DNA of 64,000 nucleotides from NCBI RefSeq assembly GCF_012395835.1, contig NZ_JAAZSQ010000019.1, forward strand, positions 1 to 64,000, read 5' to 3'. The notes under the pieces were generated by a model, which was given only the letters and a program-made list of their open reading frames with translations, was not told the origin of the DNA and searched no databases. Positions 26,996-36,077 of this stretch are shown here, one piece after another (positions within the stretch are counted from its first letter, which is position 1; every line of letters starts with the position of its first letter). This DNA is from Arthrobacter mobilis. Its GTDB lineage: Bacteria > Actinomycetota > Actinomycetes > Actinomycetales > Micrococcaceae. The position numbers and the translations under genes were made by a program.

Positions 26996-27754
26996 ATGAC
27001 CCCACCATTGAAAGTCGCCGTACTGGGCGCCCGCGGCCGGATGGGCGCCGAGGCCGTCAAGGCCGTCACCGCCGCCGAGGACATGGAGCTCGTCGCCGCC
27101 CTCGGGCGCGGCGAGGCGCTGGAGCGCGTGCTCGAGGCGGGTGCGACCCACCTGGTGGACCTGACCGTGCCGGCCAGCACCGAGGCGAACGTGCGGTTCG
27201 CCGTCGAGCACGGGCTGCACGCCGTCGTCGGCACCACCGGCTGGGACGAGGACCGCCGTGCCGCGCTGGCCGCGCTGCTGGCCGGGCATCCGGACACCGG
27301 CGTGCTGATCGCCCCCAACTTCGCGCTGGGCTCGGTGCTGGCCTCGGCCTTCGCGGCCCGGGCCGCGCGCTACTTCGAATCGGTCGAGATCATCGAGCTG
27401 CACCATCCGGACAAGGTTGACGCCCCCTCCGGGACGGCGGTGCGGACCGCCCAGCTGGTCTCCGCCGCCCGCGCCGCGGCGGGGGTTCCGGCAGGCCCGG
27501 ATGCCACCGAGCACGCCCTCGACGGCGCCCGCGGCGCCGACGTCGGCGGCGTGCGCGTACACAGCGTGCGCCTGCGCGGGCTGGTGGCGCACCAGGAAGT
27601 GCTGCTGGGTGGTCCCGGCGAGCAGCTGACGATCAGGCACGACTCCTATGACCGGGCCTCCTTCATGCCCGGGGTGCTGCTGGGCCTGCGCTCGGTCGCC
27701 GCGCACCCGGGCCTGACCTACGGACTCGACGGCTACCTTGAGCTCAATGCCTGA
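26996..27754 (+). CDS. dapB: 4-hydroxy-tetrahydrodipicolinate reductase
   Basis: DapB reduces HTPA with NAD(P)H in the lysine/diaminopimelate pathway, supplying meso-DAP or lysine for peptidoglycan and protein. The product is 252 residues. The nucleotide-binding motif 'GARGRMG' is at 11-17, and the active-site segment 'ELHHPDKVDAPSGTA' contains the conserved His pair, Lys and substrate-binding SGT. 'APNFALGSVL' is also typical. ATG 26996 is preceded by TACCCT at 7 nt. The dapA gene lies 1.9 kb downstream, separated by two unrelated genes. Confidence 0.96.
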   Translation: MTPPLKVAVLGARGRMGAEAVKAVTAAEDMELVAALGRGEALERVLEAGATHLVDLTVPASTEANVRFAVEHGLHAVVGTTGWDEDRRAALAALLAGHPDTGVLIAPNFALGSVLASAFAARAARYFESVEIIELHHPDKVDAPSGTAVRTAQLVSAARAAAGVPAGPDATEHALDGARGADVGGVRVHSVRLRGLVAHQEVLLGGPGEQLTIRHDSYDRASFMPGVLLGLRSVAAHPGLTYGLDGYLELNA

Positions 27755-28280
27755 TCCCGCCATGCCTGACCCCGCCATGCCCGGCCCGTCGATGTCCGGC
27801 CCGGCAGAGCCTGTCTCCTGGTACGCCCGCCATGGCAGCAAGGTCTGGGTCGGGGTGGTTGTCGCGCTGCTGGCCGGCTACCTGGTGGTGACCCTGCAGC
27901 GGGCCTGGCTGATGCTCGGGGAACCGTCCCCGGCGGCCAAGGGCCTGGGCGTGGCCCTGGTGCTGCTGCCGGCGGTCGGGGCCTGGGCACTGTGCCGGGA
28001 AATTGTGTTCGGCAGCCGGATGTCCAAGCTGGCCAGGATCCTGGAAGCCGAGGGCGGCCTGCCGGTGGACAACCTGCCGCGCACTCCTGGCGGGCGCATC
28101 GTCCGCGAGGCCGCGGATGCCGAGTTCCTCAAGTACAAGGCCGAGGCGGAGGCGGCGCCGGCGGACTGGCGCAGCTGGTTCCGGCTCTCCTGCGCCTATG
28201 ACGCCGCCGCGGACCGCAAGCGGGCCCGCGAGTCGATGCGCCGCGCCATCGACCTTTACCGCTCGGCCGGCGCCGGGTAG
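27747..28280 (+). CDS. Membrane protein with TPR-like C-terminus, unknown function
   Basis: About 177 residues: a Pro/Met-rich cytoplasmic N-terminus, two transmembrane helices (about 28-50 and 65-85) and a helical cytoplasmic C-terminus ('ADWRSWFRLSCAYDAAADRKRARESMRRAIDLYR') that looks like one or two tetratricopeptide units. The start is ambiguous: ATG 27747 overlaps the dapB stop, and the sequence ATGCCTGAYCCCGCC occurs twice in tandem (27747-27761 and 27762-27776), followed by further in-frame ATGs. Similar proteins follow dapB in Arthrobacter as I recall; no function is known. TPRs suggest a protein-protein scaffold. Confidence 0.75.
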   Translation: MPDPAMPDPAMPGPSMSGPAEPVSWYARHGSKVWVGVVVALLAGYLVVTLQRAWLMLGEPSPAAKGLGVALVLLPAVGAWALCREIVFGSRMSKLARILEAEGGLPVDNLPRTPGGRIVREAADAEFLKYKAEAEAAPADWRSWFRLSCAYDAAADRKRARESMRRAIDLYRSAGAG

Positions 28281-28305
28281 CGGCTGGACGGCGGGGAGCA
28301 GCCGC
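28280..28305. terminator. Hairpin between convergent genes
   Basis: GCGGCTG (28280-28286) pairs with CAGCCGC (28299-28305) across a 12-nt loop in the 33-nt gap between the TPR-like gene and the leftward membrane acyltransferase-like gene. It could serve both strands. Confidence 0.4.
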
Positions 28306-28313
28306 CCGCCGGT

Positions 28314-29522
28314 TCAGCCCGGCAGCCGGCTGCGGCCGGCCACCAGCGTGCGCGTGGTGCGCGAGGCCGTGGAGATGACAGCCTCCAGCGGTCCGCGCCA
28401 GCCGGCGGCCTGGAAGAGCATGCCGGCGGCCACCGCCAGCACCGCCTGGCTCCAGTAGAGTTCGACCCGGGCCAGCGGCAGCCCCAGCGTGGTAACCACG
28501 CCCATGAACCACACATGGGCCGAATACAGGCTCAGGGTCATGGCGCCGGGGCCGGCCAGCGGGGCCAGCGCCGCGGCCCAGCGCGAGCCGACCAGCAGGC
28601 ACACCGCCAGGACGACGGCGGCGGTGCCGCTGGTGTGCAGCAGGTCCAGGCTGCCGCCCGAGTGCGGCGATGCCGAGCCGAGCCACCACCAGGAGTCCTC
28701 CTGCCGCACCCAGCTCATGTTGACCTGGTAGATGACCTCGAAGTCCTCGCGCCGGGCCGGGCCGGTCGCGGCCACCGCGGCATAGCCGCCCATCCGTTCC
28801 ATCAGCAGCCAGGACAGTGCCTTGGCGCCGACCGCCGCCACCGTGCCGGCGGCCAGCAGCCACAGCTGGTGGGCAGTGCGCAGCAGGTCCAGGCGCCCGA
28901 TCAGCAGACCCACCAGGATGTAGGAGAGCCACTGCAGCACCGGGTAGTAGCCGGTCAGGAAAACATCCGCCAGCAGCGTCCACGGCTGGAGCAGGTCCGC
29001 GGTGGAGGGATTATGCCCGAGCACTCCCGTGGGACTGATGTTCGCCAGCGCCCAGGGCCGCAGCAGGAAGGCCGCCACGGGGGAGAGCAGCATCCAGCCT
29101 GCGGTCCATCCGGCCAGTGCCGGCAGCCGCAGGCCCAGGAACGGCAGGGCGCAGAGGAACAGCACCGCGTAATGGACCAGGATGATGGCGATGCTGACGT
29201 TCACACTGCCCAGCAGCAGGCCGACGGCGCCAATCAGCACGGCCCGCACGGCGATCCCTGCCCGGTCGGCGGCCAGGCCGCGGCCAAAGTGGCCGCGGCT
29301 GCCCCCGGTCAGCAGGGCCAGGCCGACACCGGCCAGCACGGCGAACAGCGCCGAGGAGCGGCCGGAGAACACCAGCCCCGCGAAGGTCGGCACCGCGGCG
29401 GTGCCCTGGGCGGCCCCGCCCTCGTAGAGCGGGAAGATGTGGGTGGCCATCATGCCCAGCAGGGCGATGCCCCGTGCGGCATCGATGCCCCGGATCCGCC
29501 GGCTGTTCGGTGCTGGTGACAT
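28314..29522 (-). CDS. DUF418/HGSNAT-type membrane protein
   Basis: The 402-residue polytopic protein has about ten transmembrane helices. The N-terminus 'RIRGIDAARGIALLGMMATHIF' is the signature of the heparan-alpha-glucosaminide N-acetyltransferase-like/DUF1624 superfamily, with a conserved Asp and membrane His. The C-terminal part ('PLAGPGAMTLSLYSAHVWFMG') matches DUF418. Such proteins are thought to be membrane acyltransferases that modify envelope glycans or lipids; the substrate here is unknown. It is transcribed against its neighbours and interrupts the dapB-dapA interval. The start ATG 29522 lies 116 nt from the divergent dapA. Confidence 0.82.
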   Translation of the reverse strand: MSPAPNSRRIRGIDAARGIALLGMMATHIFPLYEGGAAQGTAAVPTFAGLVFSGRSSALFAVLAGVGLALLTGGSRGHFGRGLAADRAGIAVRAVLIGAVGLLLGSVNVSIAIILVHYAVLFLCALPFLGLRLPALAGWTAGWMLLSPVAAFLLRPWALANISPTGVLGHNPSTADLLQPWTLLADVFLTGYYPVLQWLSYILVGLLIGRLDLLRTAHQLWLLAAGTVAAVGAKALSWLLMERMGGYAAVAATGPARREDFEVIYQVNMSWVRQEDSWWWLGSASPHSGGSLDLLHTSGTAAVVLAVCLLVGSRWAAALAPLAGPGAMTLSLYSAHVWFMGVVTTLGLPLARVELYWSQAVLAVAAGMLFQAAGWRGPLEAVISTASRTTRTLVAGRSRLPG

Positions 29523-29625
29523 AAGCAGATATTCTCACAGCTGTTCCCGCAGCCAGGTTTCCGCCGTCCCCGCCCCGCACCTTCCCGCACCCTCCGTGCA
29601 TTCCTTGAATCGGCGGCGGGCACGG

Positions 29626-29631
29626 TAACGT
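29626..29631 (+). promoter_or_regulatory. -10 hexamer TAACGT, leaderless-type, dapA
   Basis: TAACGT is 7 nt before ATG 29639. TTGAAT (29605-29610) lies 15 nt further upstream and could be the -35. No ribosome site is visible. Confidence 0.55.
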
Positions 29632-29638
29632 TTTCCGT

Positions 29639-30550
29639 ATGGCTGAGTCTGACATCCGCGAGTACACCTTCGGCACCCTGGTGGCCGCCATGGTCACCCC
29701 GTTCACCGACGAAGGCGAGGTGGACTACTCCATGGCGGCCAAGCTGGCCACCAAGCTGGTCGAGGACGGCTGCGACGGCCTCGTCGTCACCGGCACCACG
29801 GGGGAGACCTCGACGCTGACGGACGAGGAGAACCTGGGCATGTTCCGCGCGGTGGTCGAGGCCGTGGGCGGGCGCGCGAAGGTCATCGCCGGTTCCACCA
29901 CCAACGACACCCGCCATTCGGTCCACCTCTCCCGCCAGGCCGCCGAGCTGGGCGTGGACGGCCTGCTGGTCACCACGCCGTACTACAACAAGCCCAGCCA
30001 GGCCGGCGTGCAGGCGCACATCGAGGCCGTCGCCGACGCGACCGACCTTCCGGTGATGGTCTACGACATCCCCGGCCGTGCCGGCATCCCGATCGAGACC
30101 GAGACCATGATCCGGCTCGCCGCGCATCCGCGCATCGTGGCCTTGAAGGACGCCAAGGCCGACTACCAGGAAACGACCCGCGTGCTGGCCAACACCGACC
30201 TGGACGTCTACTCCGGCGACGACGGGCTGACCCTGCCGCTGATGGCCGCCGGCGCCGTCGGCGTCGTCTCCGTCACCGCCCACGTGGCGACGGCGCAGTA
30301 CCGCGCGCTGGTGGACGCCTGCCTGGCCGGCGACCTCGCCACCGCCCGCCGGCTGCACTTCGAACTGGACCCGGTCCAGCGCGCCGTCATGAGCCACATC
30401 CAAGGTGCCGTGGCGGCCAAGCAGATCCTTAAGTGGCAGGGTGTCCTGCCCAACTCGGTGGTCCGCCTGCCGCTGGTCGAGCCGACCGACGCCGAGCTCG
30501 CACCCGTCCTCGCCGATCTTGCGGAGGCCGGCTGGAACCTGGAGGTCTGA
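29639..30550 (+). CDS. dapA: 4-hydroxy-tetrahydrodipicolinate synthase
   Basis: DapA condenses pyruvate with aspartate semialdehyde to start the DAP/lysine branch. The product is 303 residues forming one TIM barrel. The Schiff-base lysine is Lys170 ('IVALKDAKAD'), the catalytic tyrosine is Tyr142 ('VYDIPGRAG'), and the substrate motif 'GTTGETSTLTDEE' is present. ATG 29639 is preceded 7 nt upstream by TAACGT and by no Shine-Dalgarno sequence. RNase J follows after 8 nt, the dapA-rnj order seen in other actinobacteria. Confidence 0.97.
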   Translation: MAESDIREYTFGTLVAAMVTPFTDEGEVDYSMAAKLATKLVEDGCDGLVVTGTTGETSTLTDEENLGMFRAVVEAVGGRAKVIAGSTTNDTRHSVHLSRQAAELGVDGLLVTTPYYNKPSQAGVQAHIEAVADATDLPVMVYDIPGRAGIPIETETMIRLAAHPRIVALKDAKADYQETTRVLANTDLDVYSGDDGLTLPLMAAGAVGVVSVTAHVATAQYRALVDACLAGDLATARRLHFELDPVQRAVMSHIQGAVAAKQILKWQGVLPNSVVRLPLVEPTDAELAPVLADLAEAGWNLEV

Positions 30551-30558
30551 TCCGAAGC

Positions 30559-32250
30559 ATGAGCGAATCCACAACTTCACAGCTGCGCACCCCGCCGGAC
30601 CTGACGGAGGGCACCCTGCGGATCGTTCCGCTCGGGGGCCTGGGCGAGATCGGCCGGAACATGGCCGTCTTCGAGATCAACTCCAAGCTGCTGATCGTCG
30701 ACTGCGGGGTCCTGTTCCCGGAGGAGCACCAGCCGGGCGTGGATTTGATTCTGCCGGATTTCTCCTACATCGAGGACCGCCTTGACGACGTCGTCGGCGT
30801 CGTGCTGACCCACGGGCACGAGGACCACATCGGCGCGGTGCCCTACCTGCTGCGCATCCGCGAGGACATCCCGCTGATCGGCTCGCAGCTGACCCTGGCG
30901 CTGGTGGAGGCCAAGCTGGCCGAGCACCGGCTCAAGCCCTACACCCTGACGGTCTCCGAGGGGCAGGTCGAGCAGTTCGGCCCCTTCGAGTGCGAGTTCG
31001 TGGCGGTCAACCACTCGATTCCGGACGCGCTGGCGGTCTTCATCCGCACCGAAGCCGGCACTGTGCTGCACACCGGCGATTTCAAGATGGACCAGCTGCC
31101 CCTGGACGGGCGGATCACGGACCTGCGCGCCTTCGCCCGGCTGGGCGAGGAAGGCGTGGACCTGTTCATGCCGGACTCCACCAATGCGGACGTGCCCGGC
31201 TTCACCACTGCCGAAAAGGAAATCGGCCCGGTGCTGGAGCGGCTGTTCGGCCAGGTCCAGAAGCGCATCATCGTGGCCTCCTTCTCCTCGCACGTGCACC
31301 GGGTGCAGCAGGTGCTCGACGCCGCGGCCGCGCACGGCCGGCACGTGGCCTTCGTGGGCCGGTCCATGGTGCGCAACATGGCCATCGCCGCCAAGCTCGG
31401 CTACCTGAACGTGCCCGAGGGCATCCTGGTGGACCTGAAGAACATCGAGGATGTCCCGGACGACCGGATCGTGCTCATGTCCACCGGTTCCCAGGGGGAG
31501 CCGATGGCCGCCCTGTCCCGGATGGCCAACGGGGACCACCGGATCCGGATCGGGGCCGGGGACACCGTGATCCTGGCCTCCTCGCTCATCCCGGGCAACG
31601 AGAACGCCGTCTTCCGGGTGATCAACGGCCTGCTGAAGCTCGGCGCGGAGGTGATCCACAAAGGCAATGCCAAGGTGCATGTCTCCGGGCACGCGGCGGC
31701 GGGTGAACTGCTGTACTGCTACAACATCATCCGGCCGAAGAACGTCATGCCGGTGCATGGCGAAACCCGGCACCTGATTGCCAACGGCAAGCTGGCCGAG
31801 GCCACCGGCGTGCCGGAGGAGAACGTGCTGCTGGCCGACGGCGGCACCGTCATCGACCTCGAGGGCGGCAAGGCCCGGATCGTCGGACAGCTCGAATGCG
31901 GCTTCGTCTACGTGGACGGCTCCAGCATCGGCGGGATCACCGACGCGGACCTGAAGGACCGCCGCATCCTGGGCGAGGAAGGCTTCATCTCCGTCATTAC
32001 GGTGGTCAACCGCAGCACCGGGCAGATCCTCTCCGGACCGGAGATCCATGCCCGCGGCTTCGCCGAGGAGGACGCGGTGTTCGACGACATCAAGCCCAAG
32101 ATCATCGCCGCGCTGGAGGAGGCCGTGGTCGGCAACAAGGACCACACGACCTACCAGCTGCAGCAGGTGGTCCGCCGGGTCATCGGCACCTGGGTCAACC
32201 GGCGCCACCGGCGCCGGCCCATGATTGTCCCCGTCGTCCTCGAAGCCTGA
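30559..32250 (+). CDS. rnj: Ribonuclease J
   Basis: A metallo-beta-lactamase/beta-CASP RNase with endonuclease and 5'-to-3' exonuclease activity, used in mRNA decay and rRNA maturation. The product is 563 residues. The zinc motif HGHEDH is at 85-90, other metal ligands lie in 'NHSIPDALAVF' and 'HTGDFKMDQ', and the beta-CASP region has 'ASFSSHVHRVQQ' and 'SGHAAAGEL'. ATG 30559 ('MSESTTSQLRTPPD') is used; an upstream frame from 30433 lies in dapA and is rejected. The close spacing to dapA suggests one transcript. In M. tuberculosis the pair is Rv2753c-Rv2752c. Confidence 0.95.
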   Translation: MSESTTSQLRTPPDLTEGTLRIVPLGGLGEIGRNMAVFEINSKLLIVDCGVLFPEEHQPGVDLILPDFSYIEDRLDDVVGVVLTHGHEDHIGAVPYLLRIREDIPLIGSQLTLALVEAKLAEHRLKPYTLTVSEGQVEQFGPFECEFVAVNHSIPDALAVFIRTEAGTVLHTGDFKMDQLPLDGRITDLRAFARLGEEGVDLFMPDSTNADVPGFTTAEKEIGPVLERLFGQVQKRIIVASFSSHVHRVQQVLDAAAAHGRHVAFVGRSMVRNMAIAAKLGYLNVPEGILVDLKNIEDVPDDRIVLMSTGSQGEPMAALSRMANGDHRIRIGAGDTVILASSLIPGNENAVFRVINGLLKLGAEVIHKGNAKVHVSGHAAAGELLYCYNIIRPKNVMPVHGETRHLIANGKLAEATGVPEENVLLADGGTVIDLEGGKARIVGQLECGFVYVDGSSIGGITDADLKDRRILGEEGFISVITVVNRSTGQILSGPEIHARGFAEEDAVFDDIKPKIIAALEEAVVGNKDHTTYQLQQVVRRVIGTWVNRRHRRRPMIVPVVLEA

Positions 32251-32283
32251 GCTGCCGGGCTAGGAAGGCCTGCCGCCGGCTTC

Positions 32284-32289
32284 TATACT
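32284..32289 (+). promoter_or_regulatory. -10 hexamer TATACT, leaderless-type, ZIP gene
   Basis: TATACT is 6 nt before GTG 32296, within a 45-nt gap after rnj. Confidence 0.5.
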
Positions 32290-32295
32290 GGCGGC

Positions 32296-33099
32296 GTGGA
32301 TGGCGGGGCGGCACTGCCGCTGCTCTTCGGTGCCGTGGCCTCCAGCGCGCTGGTGCTGGGGGCGCTCATCGGCGTGCGTTTCGAACTGCCCAAGCGCGTC
32401 CTGGCCATCCTGCTCTCCTTCGCCGCCGGGGCGCTGATCACCGCCCTGGCCTTCGAACTCTTCGAGGACGCCCACGAAAGCGGCGGCATCTGGCGGGCGG
32501 CCGCCGGCCTGTTCGCCGGCGCCGTGGTCTTCACGGTGCTGAGCTCGCTGCTGGACCGCTGGGCGCAGCCCGGGTCCCACCCGGCTCCGGCAGACGAGTA
32601 CCGGGGCAGCCCCAAGCTGGATACCGACGCTGCCGCCGCCGAACGTCCGGCCGCGGCGGCCTCCACCCGCGGCGCCGCCGGCGTGGCGCTGCTGGCGGCC
32701 GTCACGCTCGACGGCGTGCCGGAGAATCTCGCGCTGGGCGTTTCGCTGGGGGAGGGGACCGGCGGCCTGGCCCTGCTGGCCGCGATCTTCGTGTCCAATT
32801 TCCCCGAGGCGCTGGTCGGGGCGTCCTCGATGCGCAGCCAGGGCAAGTCCCCGGCGGTCATTTTCGGGCTCTGGGCCGTCTGTGCCGTGCTGCTGGTCGT
32901 CGCCGTGGTGGTCGGCGCCGGCCCGCTGTCCGGCAGCGCACCCGAGACGATCTCGCTGCCGCTGGCCTTCGCAGCCGGCGCGGTGATCGCCTCCCTGGCC
33001 GACACCCTGATGCCCGAGGCGTACGAGCACGGCGGGCCGGCGGTGGCCCTGAGCACCGCCGCCGGATTCGTCCTGGCGTACGTGCTCTCCCTGGCCTGA
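32296..33099 (+). CDS. ZIP family metal transporter
   Basis: The 267-residue protein has about eight transmembrane helices. The metal-site signatures are 'DGVPENLALGVSLGEG' in the middle and 'VSNFPEALVGASSM' in the next helix; both match the H/E-N-x-x-E pattern of ZIP transporters, although the first ligand position is Asn/Glu rather than His. A His- and Asp-containing cytoplasmic loop (about 95-130, 'SHPAPADEYRGSPKLD') follows helix 3. Likely divalent metal uptake, possibly zinc; direction and metal are inferred. The start is GTG 32296. Confidence 0.85.
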   Translation: MDGGAALPLLFGAVASSALVLGALIGVRFELPKRVLAILLSFAAGALITALAFELFEDAHESGGIWRAAAGLFAGAVVFTVLSSLLDRWAQPGSHPAPADEYRGSPKLDTDAAAAERPAAAASTRGAAGVALLAAVTLDGVPENLALGVSLGEGTGGLALLAAIFVSNFPEALVGASSMRSQGKSPAVIFGLWAVCAVLLVVAVVVGAGPLSGSAPETISLPLAFAAGAVIASLADTLMPEAYEHGGPAVALSTAAGFVLAYVLSLA

Positions 33100-33159
33100 A
33101 GGGGCGGCTGCGGTGACGGGACCGGGGGCGAAATCCCGCAGATCACCGGCTCCAGCCGG

Positions 33160-33165
33160 TAACGT
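33160..33165 (+). promoter_or_regulatory. -10 hexamer TAACGT, leaderless-type, ftsK
   Basis: TAACGT is 7 nt before ATG 33173. It supports that start over the GTG at 33113. Confidence 0.5.
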
Positions 33166-33172
33166 GGCGGGT

Positions 33173-36013
33173 ATGGCGACTCGTACTTCTTCTGCCCGGA
33201 ACGGCAACCAGTCGCGCGGCAAGACCCCGGCCTCCTCCGGGCGGGCTTCCTCGGGACGCGGCAGGACTTCGTCCACCGCCACCAAGGCAATCGAACTGCA
33301 CGGCCAGGAGCACCCCTCCCTGCTGCTGCGGATGATCCATGCTGCCTGGATGGGTGTGGCGCGGCTGGCGGCTGCCGGGGTGCGCAAGCTGGGCCCGGAT
33401 GTGCATCCGGAGTACGAACTGCGCCGCGACGGCACCGGGCTGTTCCTGCTGCTGGTGGCGGCCATGGTGGCCACCGTGGAGTGGTGGGGACTGACCGGCG
33501 GATTCGCGTCGGTCGTGCACGCCGTCTTCGGCGGGACCTTCGGCTGGATGGCCCTGGTCCTGCCGGTCTTCCTTGCCGTGTTCGCCGTGCGGCTGATGCG
33601 CGCCCCCGAGCAGATCGCGGCCAACAACCGGATCGCGATCGGCCTGAGCCTGGGCATGCTCTCCGGCACCGGGCTGGCCCATATGATCGGCGGCCAGCCC
33701 GCGCTGGCCGACGGCCTGGACGCGCTGTGGGCAGCCGGGGGGATGGCCGGCTTCCTGGCTGCCGGCCCGCTGGCCGGCATCAGCGAGCTGGTTCCGGTCC
33801 TGTCCTATTCGCTGCTGGCCTTCATCAGCGTGCTGATCGTCACGGCCACCCCGTTCCGCCATATCCCGATGCGGCTGCGCGCGCTCTACGAACACCTGAT
33901 GGGCCAGGACCTGAGGGACCAGGACCACGCAGACCCGGACTCCCACGACCAGAGCTACTTGTACGGCGGCGGCGAGCCGGAAACCAAGCCGAAGAAGAAG
34001 CGGCGGCTCTTCGGCAAGGACAAGGACGCGGCCCCCGCCGAGGAGGAGCCGGGCTTTTTCGGGGACGAAGCGTTCGAAACCCCGGTCATCGAGGACCCCG
34101 AACCCGATCTGCCGGCGGCGCCGAAGGTGCCGCCGGGGGTGCGCCGCCCGACCCGCGCCGAGCTGGCGATGGAGAAACTCAAGCGCGAGCAGGGCCTGGC
34201 CCAGGACGGCTCCGACGGGGCCACGGAGGCCCTGCCCGTGCTGCCGGCCGCGGGCCCGGATGCCGGGCCGGAGACCGCCGTCGTGCCCGTCCAGCACCGC
34301 GTTCCGGAGCCGCCGTCCAGCCCCATTCCGCAGCGGACCGAGCAGCTGCAGCTTTCCGGCGACGTCACGTATACCCTGCCGCCGTCGGACTTCCTGGCGG
34401 CCGGGCCGCCGTCGAAGGAACGCTCGGAGGCCAACGACATCGTCGTCGCCGCCCTGACGGAAACGATGCAGCAGTTCAATGTGGACGCCCAGGTCACCGG
34501 CTTTTCGCGCGGACCGACGGTCACCCGCTACGAGATCGAGCTCTCGCCCGGCACCAAGGTGGAGCGGGTCACCGCGCTCTCGAAGAACATCTCCTATGCG
34601 GTGGCCAGCTCGGACGTACGCATCCTCAGCCCCATTCCGGGCAAGTCCGCCATCGGCATCGAAATCCCGAATACCGACCGCGAGACAGTGTCCCTGGGCG
34701 ACGTGCTGCGCTCGAACAACGCCCGCAAGACGGACCACCCGATGGTGATGGGCGTGGGCAAGGACGTCGAGGGCGGCTTCGTCGTGGCGAACCTGGCCAA
34801 GATGCCGCACATGCTGGTCGCCGGCGCCACCGGCGCGGGCAAGTCCTCGTTCGTGAACTCGATGATTACCTCGATCCTGATGCGCGCCACCCCGGACGAG
34901 GTGCGCATGGTGATGGTGGACCCCAAGCGCGTGGAGCTGACCGCCTACGAGGGAGTGCCGCACCTGATCACCCCGATCATCACGAACCCGAAGAAGGCGG
35001 CCGAGGCGCTGCAGTGGGTGGTCCGGGAGATGGACACCCGCTACGACGACCTGGCGAACTTCGGCTTCAAGCACATCGACGATTTCAACAAGGCGGTCCG
35101 CAACGGCAAGGTGCACCCGCCGGCCGGTTCCCAGCGGGTGGTCAAGCCCTACCCCTACCTGCTGGTGATCGTCGATGAGCTCGCGGACCTGATGATGGTG
35201 GCTCCGCGGGACGTCGAAGACTCCATTGTGCGTATCACCCAGCTGGCCCGTGCCGCGGGTATCCACCTGGTGCTGGCCACCCAGCGGCCTTCCGTCGACG
35301 TGGTGACCGGCCTGATCAAGGCCAACGTCCCCTCCCGCATGGCCTTCGCCACCTCCTCGGTCACCGACTCGCGCGTGGTGCTGGACCAGCCCGGGGCGGA
35401 GAAGCTGATCGGCCAGGGCGACGCGCTGTTCCTGCCGATGGGCGCCAACAAGCCGATGCGCGTGCAGGGCGCCTGGGTCTCCGAGTCCGAGATCCACCAG
35501 GTGGTCGAGCACGTCAAGGGGCAGCTGCAGGCCGTCTACCGCGAGGATGTGGCCGTCGAGGCGCCCAAGAAGCAGATCGATGACGACATCGGGGACGATC
35601 TGGACCTGCTGCTGCAGGCCACCGAGTTGGTGGTCACCACGCAGTTCGGCTCCACCTCCATGCTCCAGCGCAAGCTCCGGGTGGGCTTCGCCAAGGCCGG
35701 CCGCCTCATGGACCTGCTCGAATCCCGCGGGGTGGTGGGCCCGTCCGAGGGCTCGAAGGCCCGCGACGTGCTGGTCAAGCCGGACGATCTGGCGGCCACG
35801 CTGGCGGCCATCCGCGGCGACGGACCTCCCGTTGGGGGCGCGGACCCGGTGACCGAGGCCCTGGCCGGCAATGCCAACGTGAACCACGGGCTGGACGGGC
35901 CGCCGGACCTGGTGGCCGAGGACCTGGACTCGCGGCCGCAGGCGGTGGACTATTACGACGGCGACGACGACGACTCCGGTTCCGAGGACGCCTGGAGCCT
36001 CACCGGCCGTTAA
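33173..36013 (+). CDS. ftsK: DNA translocase FtsK/SpoIIIE
   Basis: FtsK pumps chromosomal DNA through the division septum and activates dimer resolution at dif. The product is 946 residues: a basic N-terminus, four transmembrane helices (about 85-240), an acidic/Pro-rich linker (about 245-420), the RecA-like motor (about 430-790) with Walker A GATGAGKS at 551-558 and Walker B 'YLLVIVDELADLMM', and a C-terminal winged-helix gamma domain (about 805-880, 'TELVVTTQFGSTSMLQRKLRVGFAKAGRLMDLLE') that reads KOPS. It begins 73 nt after the ZIP gene. The C-terminal tail is acidic. Confidence 0.95.
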   Translation: MATRTSSARNGNQSRGKTPASSGRASSGRGRTSSTATKAIELHGQEHPSLLLRMIHAAWMGVARLAAAGVRKLGPDVHPEYELRRDGTGLFLLLVAAMVATVEWWGLTGGFASVVHAVFGGTFGWMALVLPVFLAVFAVRLMRAPEQIAANNRIAIGLSLGMLSGTGLAHMIGGQPALADGLDALWAAGGMAGFLAAGPLAGISELVPVLSYSLLAFISVLIVTATPFRHIPMRLRALYEHLMGQDLRDQDHADPDSHDQSYLYGGGEPETKPKKKRRLFGKDKDAAPAEEEPGFFGDEAFETPVIEDPEPDLPAAPKVPPGVRRPTRAELAMEKLKREQGLAQDGSDGATEALPVLPAAGPDAGPETAVVPVQHRVPEPPSSPIPQRTEQLQLSGDVTYTLPPSDFLAAGPPSKERSEANDIVVAALTETMQQFNVDAQVTGFSRGPTVTRYEIELSPGTKVERVTALSKNISYAVASSDVRILSPIPGKSAIGIEIPNTDRETVSLGDVLRSNNARKTDHPMVMGVGKDVEGGFVVANLAKMPHMLVAGATGAGKSSFVNSMITSILMRATPDEVRMVMVDPKRVELTAYEGVPHLITPIITNPKKAAEALQWVVREMDTRYDDLANFGFKHIDDFNKAVRNGKVHPPAGSQRVVKPYPYLLVIVDELADLMMVAPRDVEDSIVRITQLARAAGIHLVLATQRPSVDVVTGLIKANVPSRMAFATSSVTDSRVVLDQPGAEKLIGQGDALFLPMGANKPMRVQGAWVSESEIHQVVEHVKGQLQAVYREDVAVEAPKKQIDDDIGDDLDLLLQATELVVTTQFGSTSMLQRKLRVGFAKAGRLMDLLESRGVVGPSEGSKARDVLVKPDDLAATLAAIRGDGPPVGGADPVTEALAGNANVNHGLDGPPDLVAEDLDSRPQAVDYYDGDDDDSGSEDAWSLTGR

Positions 36014-36065
36014 CCGGGTACGGCTCCCGGGCCGCAAACCGCCGCGGCCCGGGGCCCTCGCCGGG

Positions 36066-36071
36066 TAGCCT
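36066..36071 (+). promoter_or_regulatory. -10 hexamer TAGCCT, leaderless-type, pgsA
   Basis: TAGCCT is 6 nt before GTG 36078. GGGAG lies directly against the start, too close for normal ribosome binding. Confidence 0.45.
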
Positions 36072-36077
36072 TGGGAG

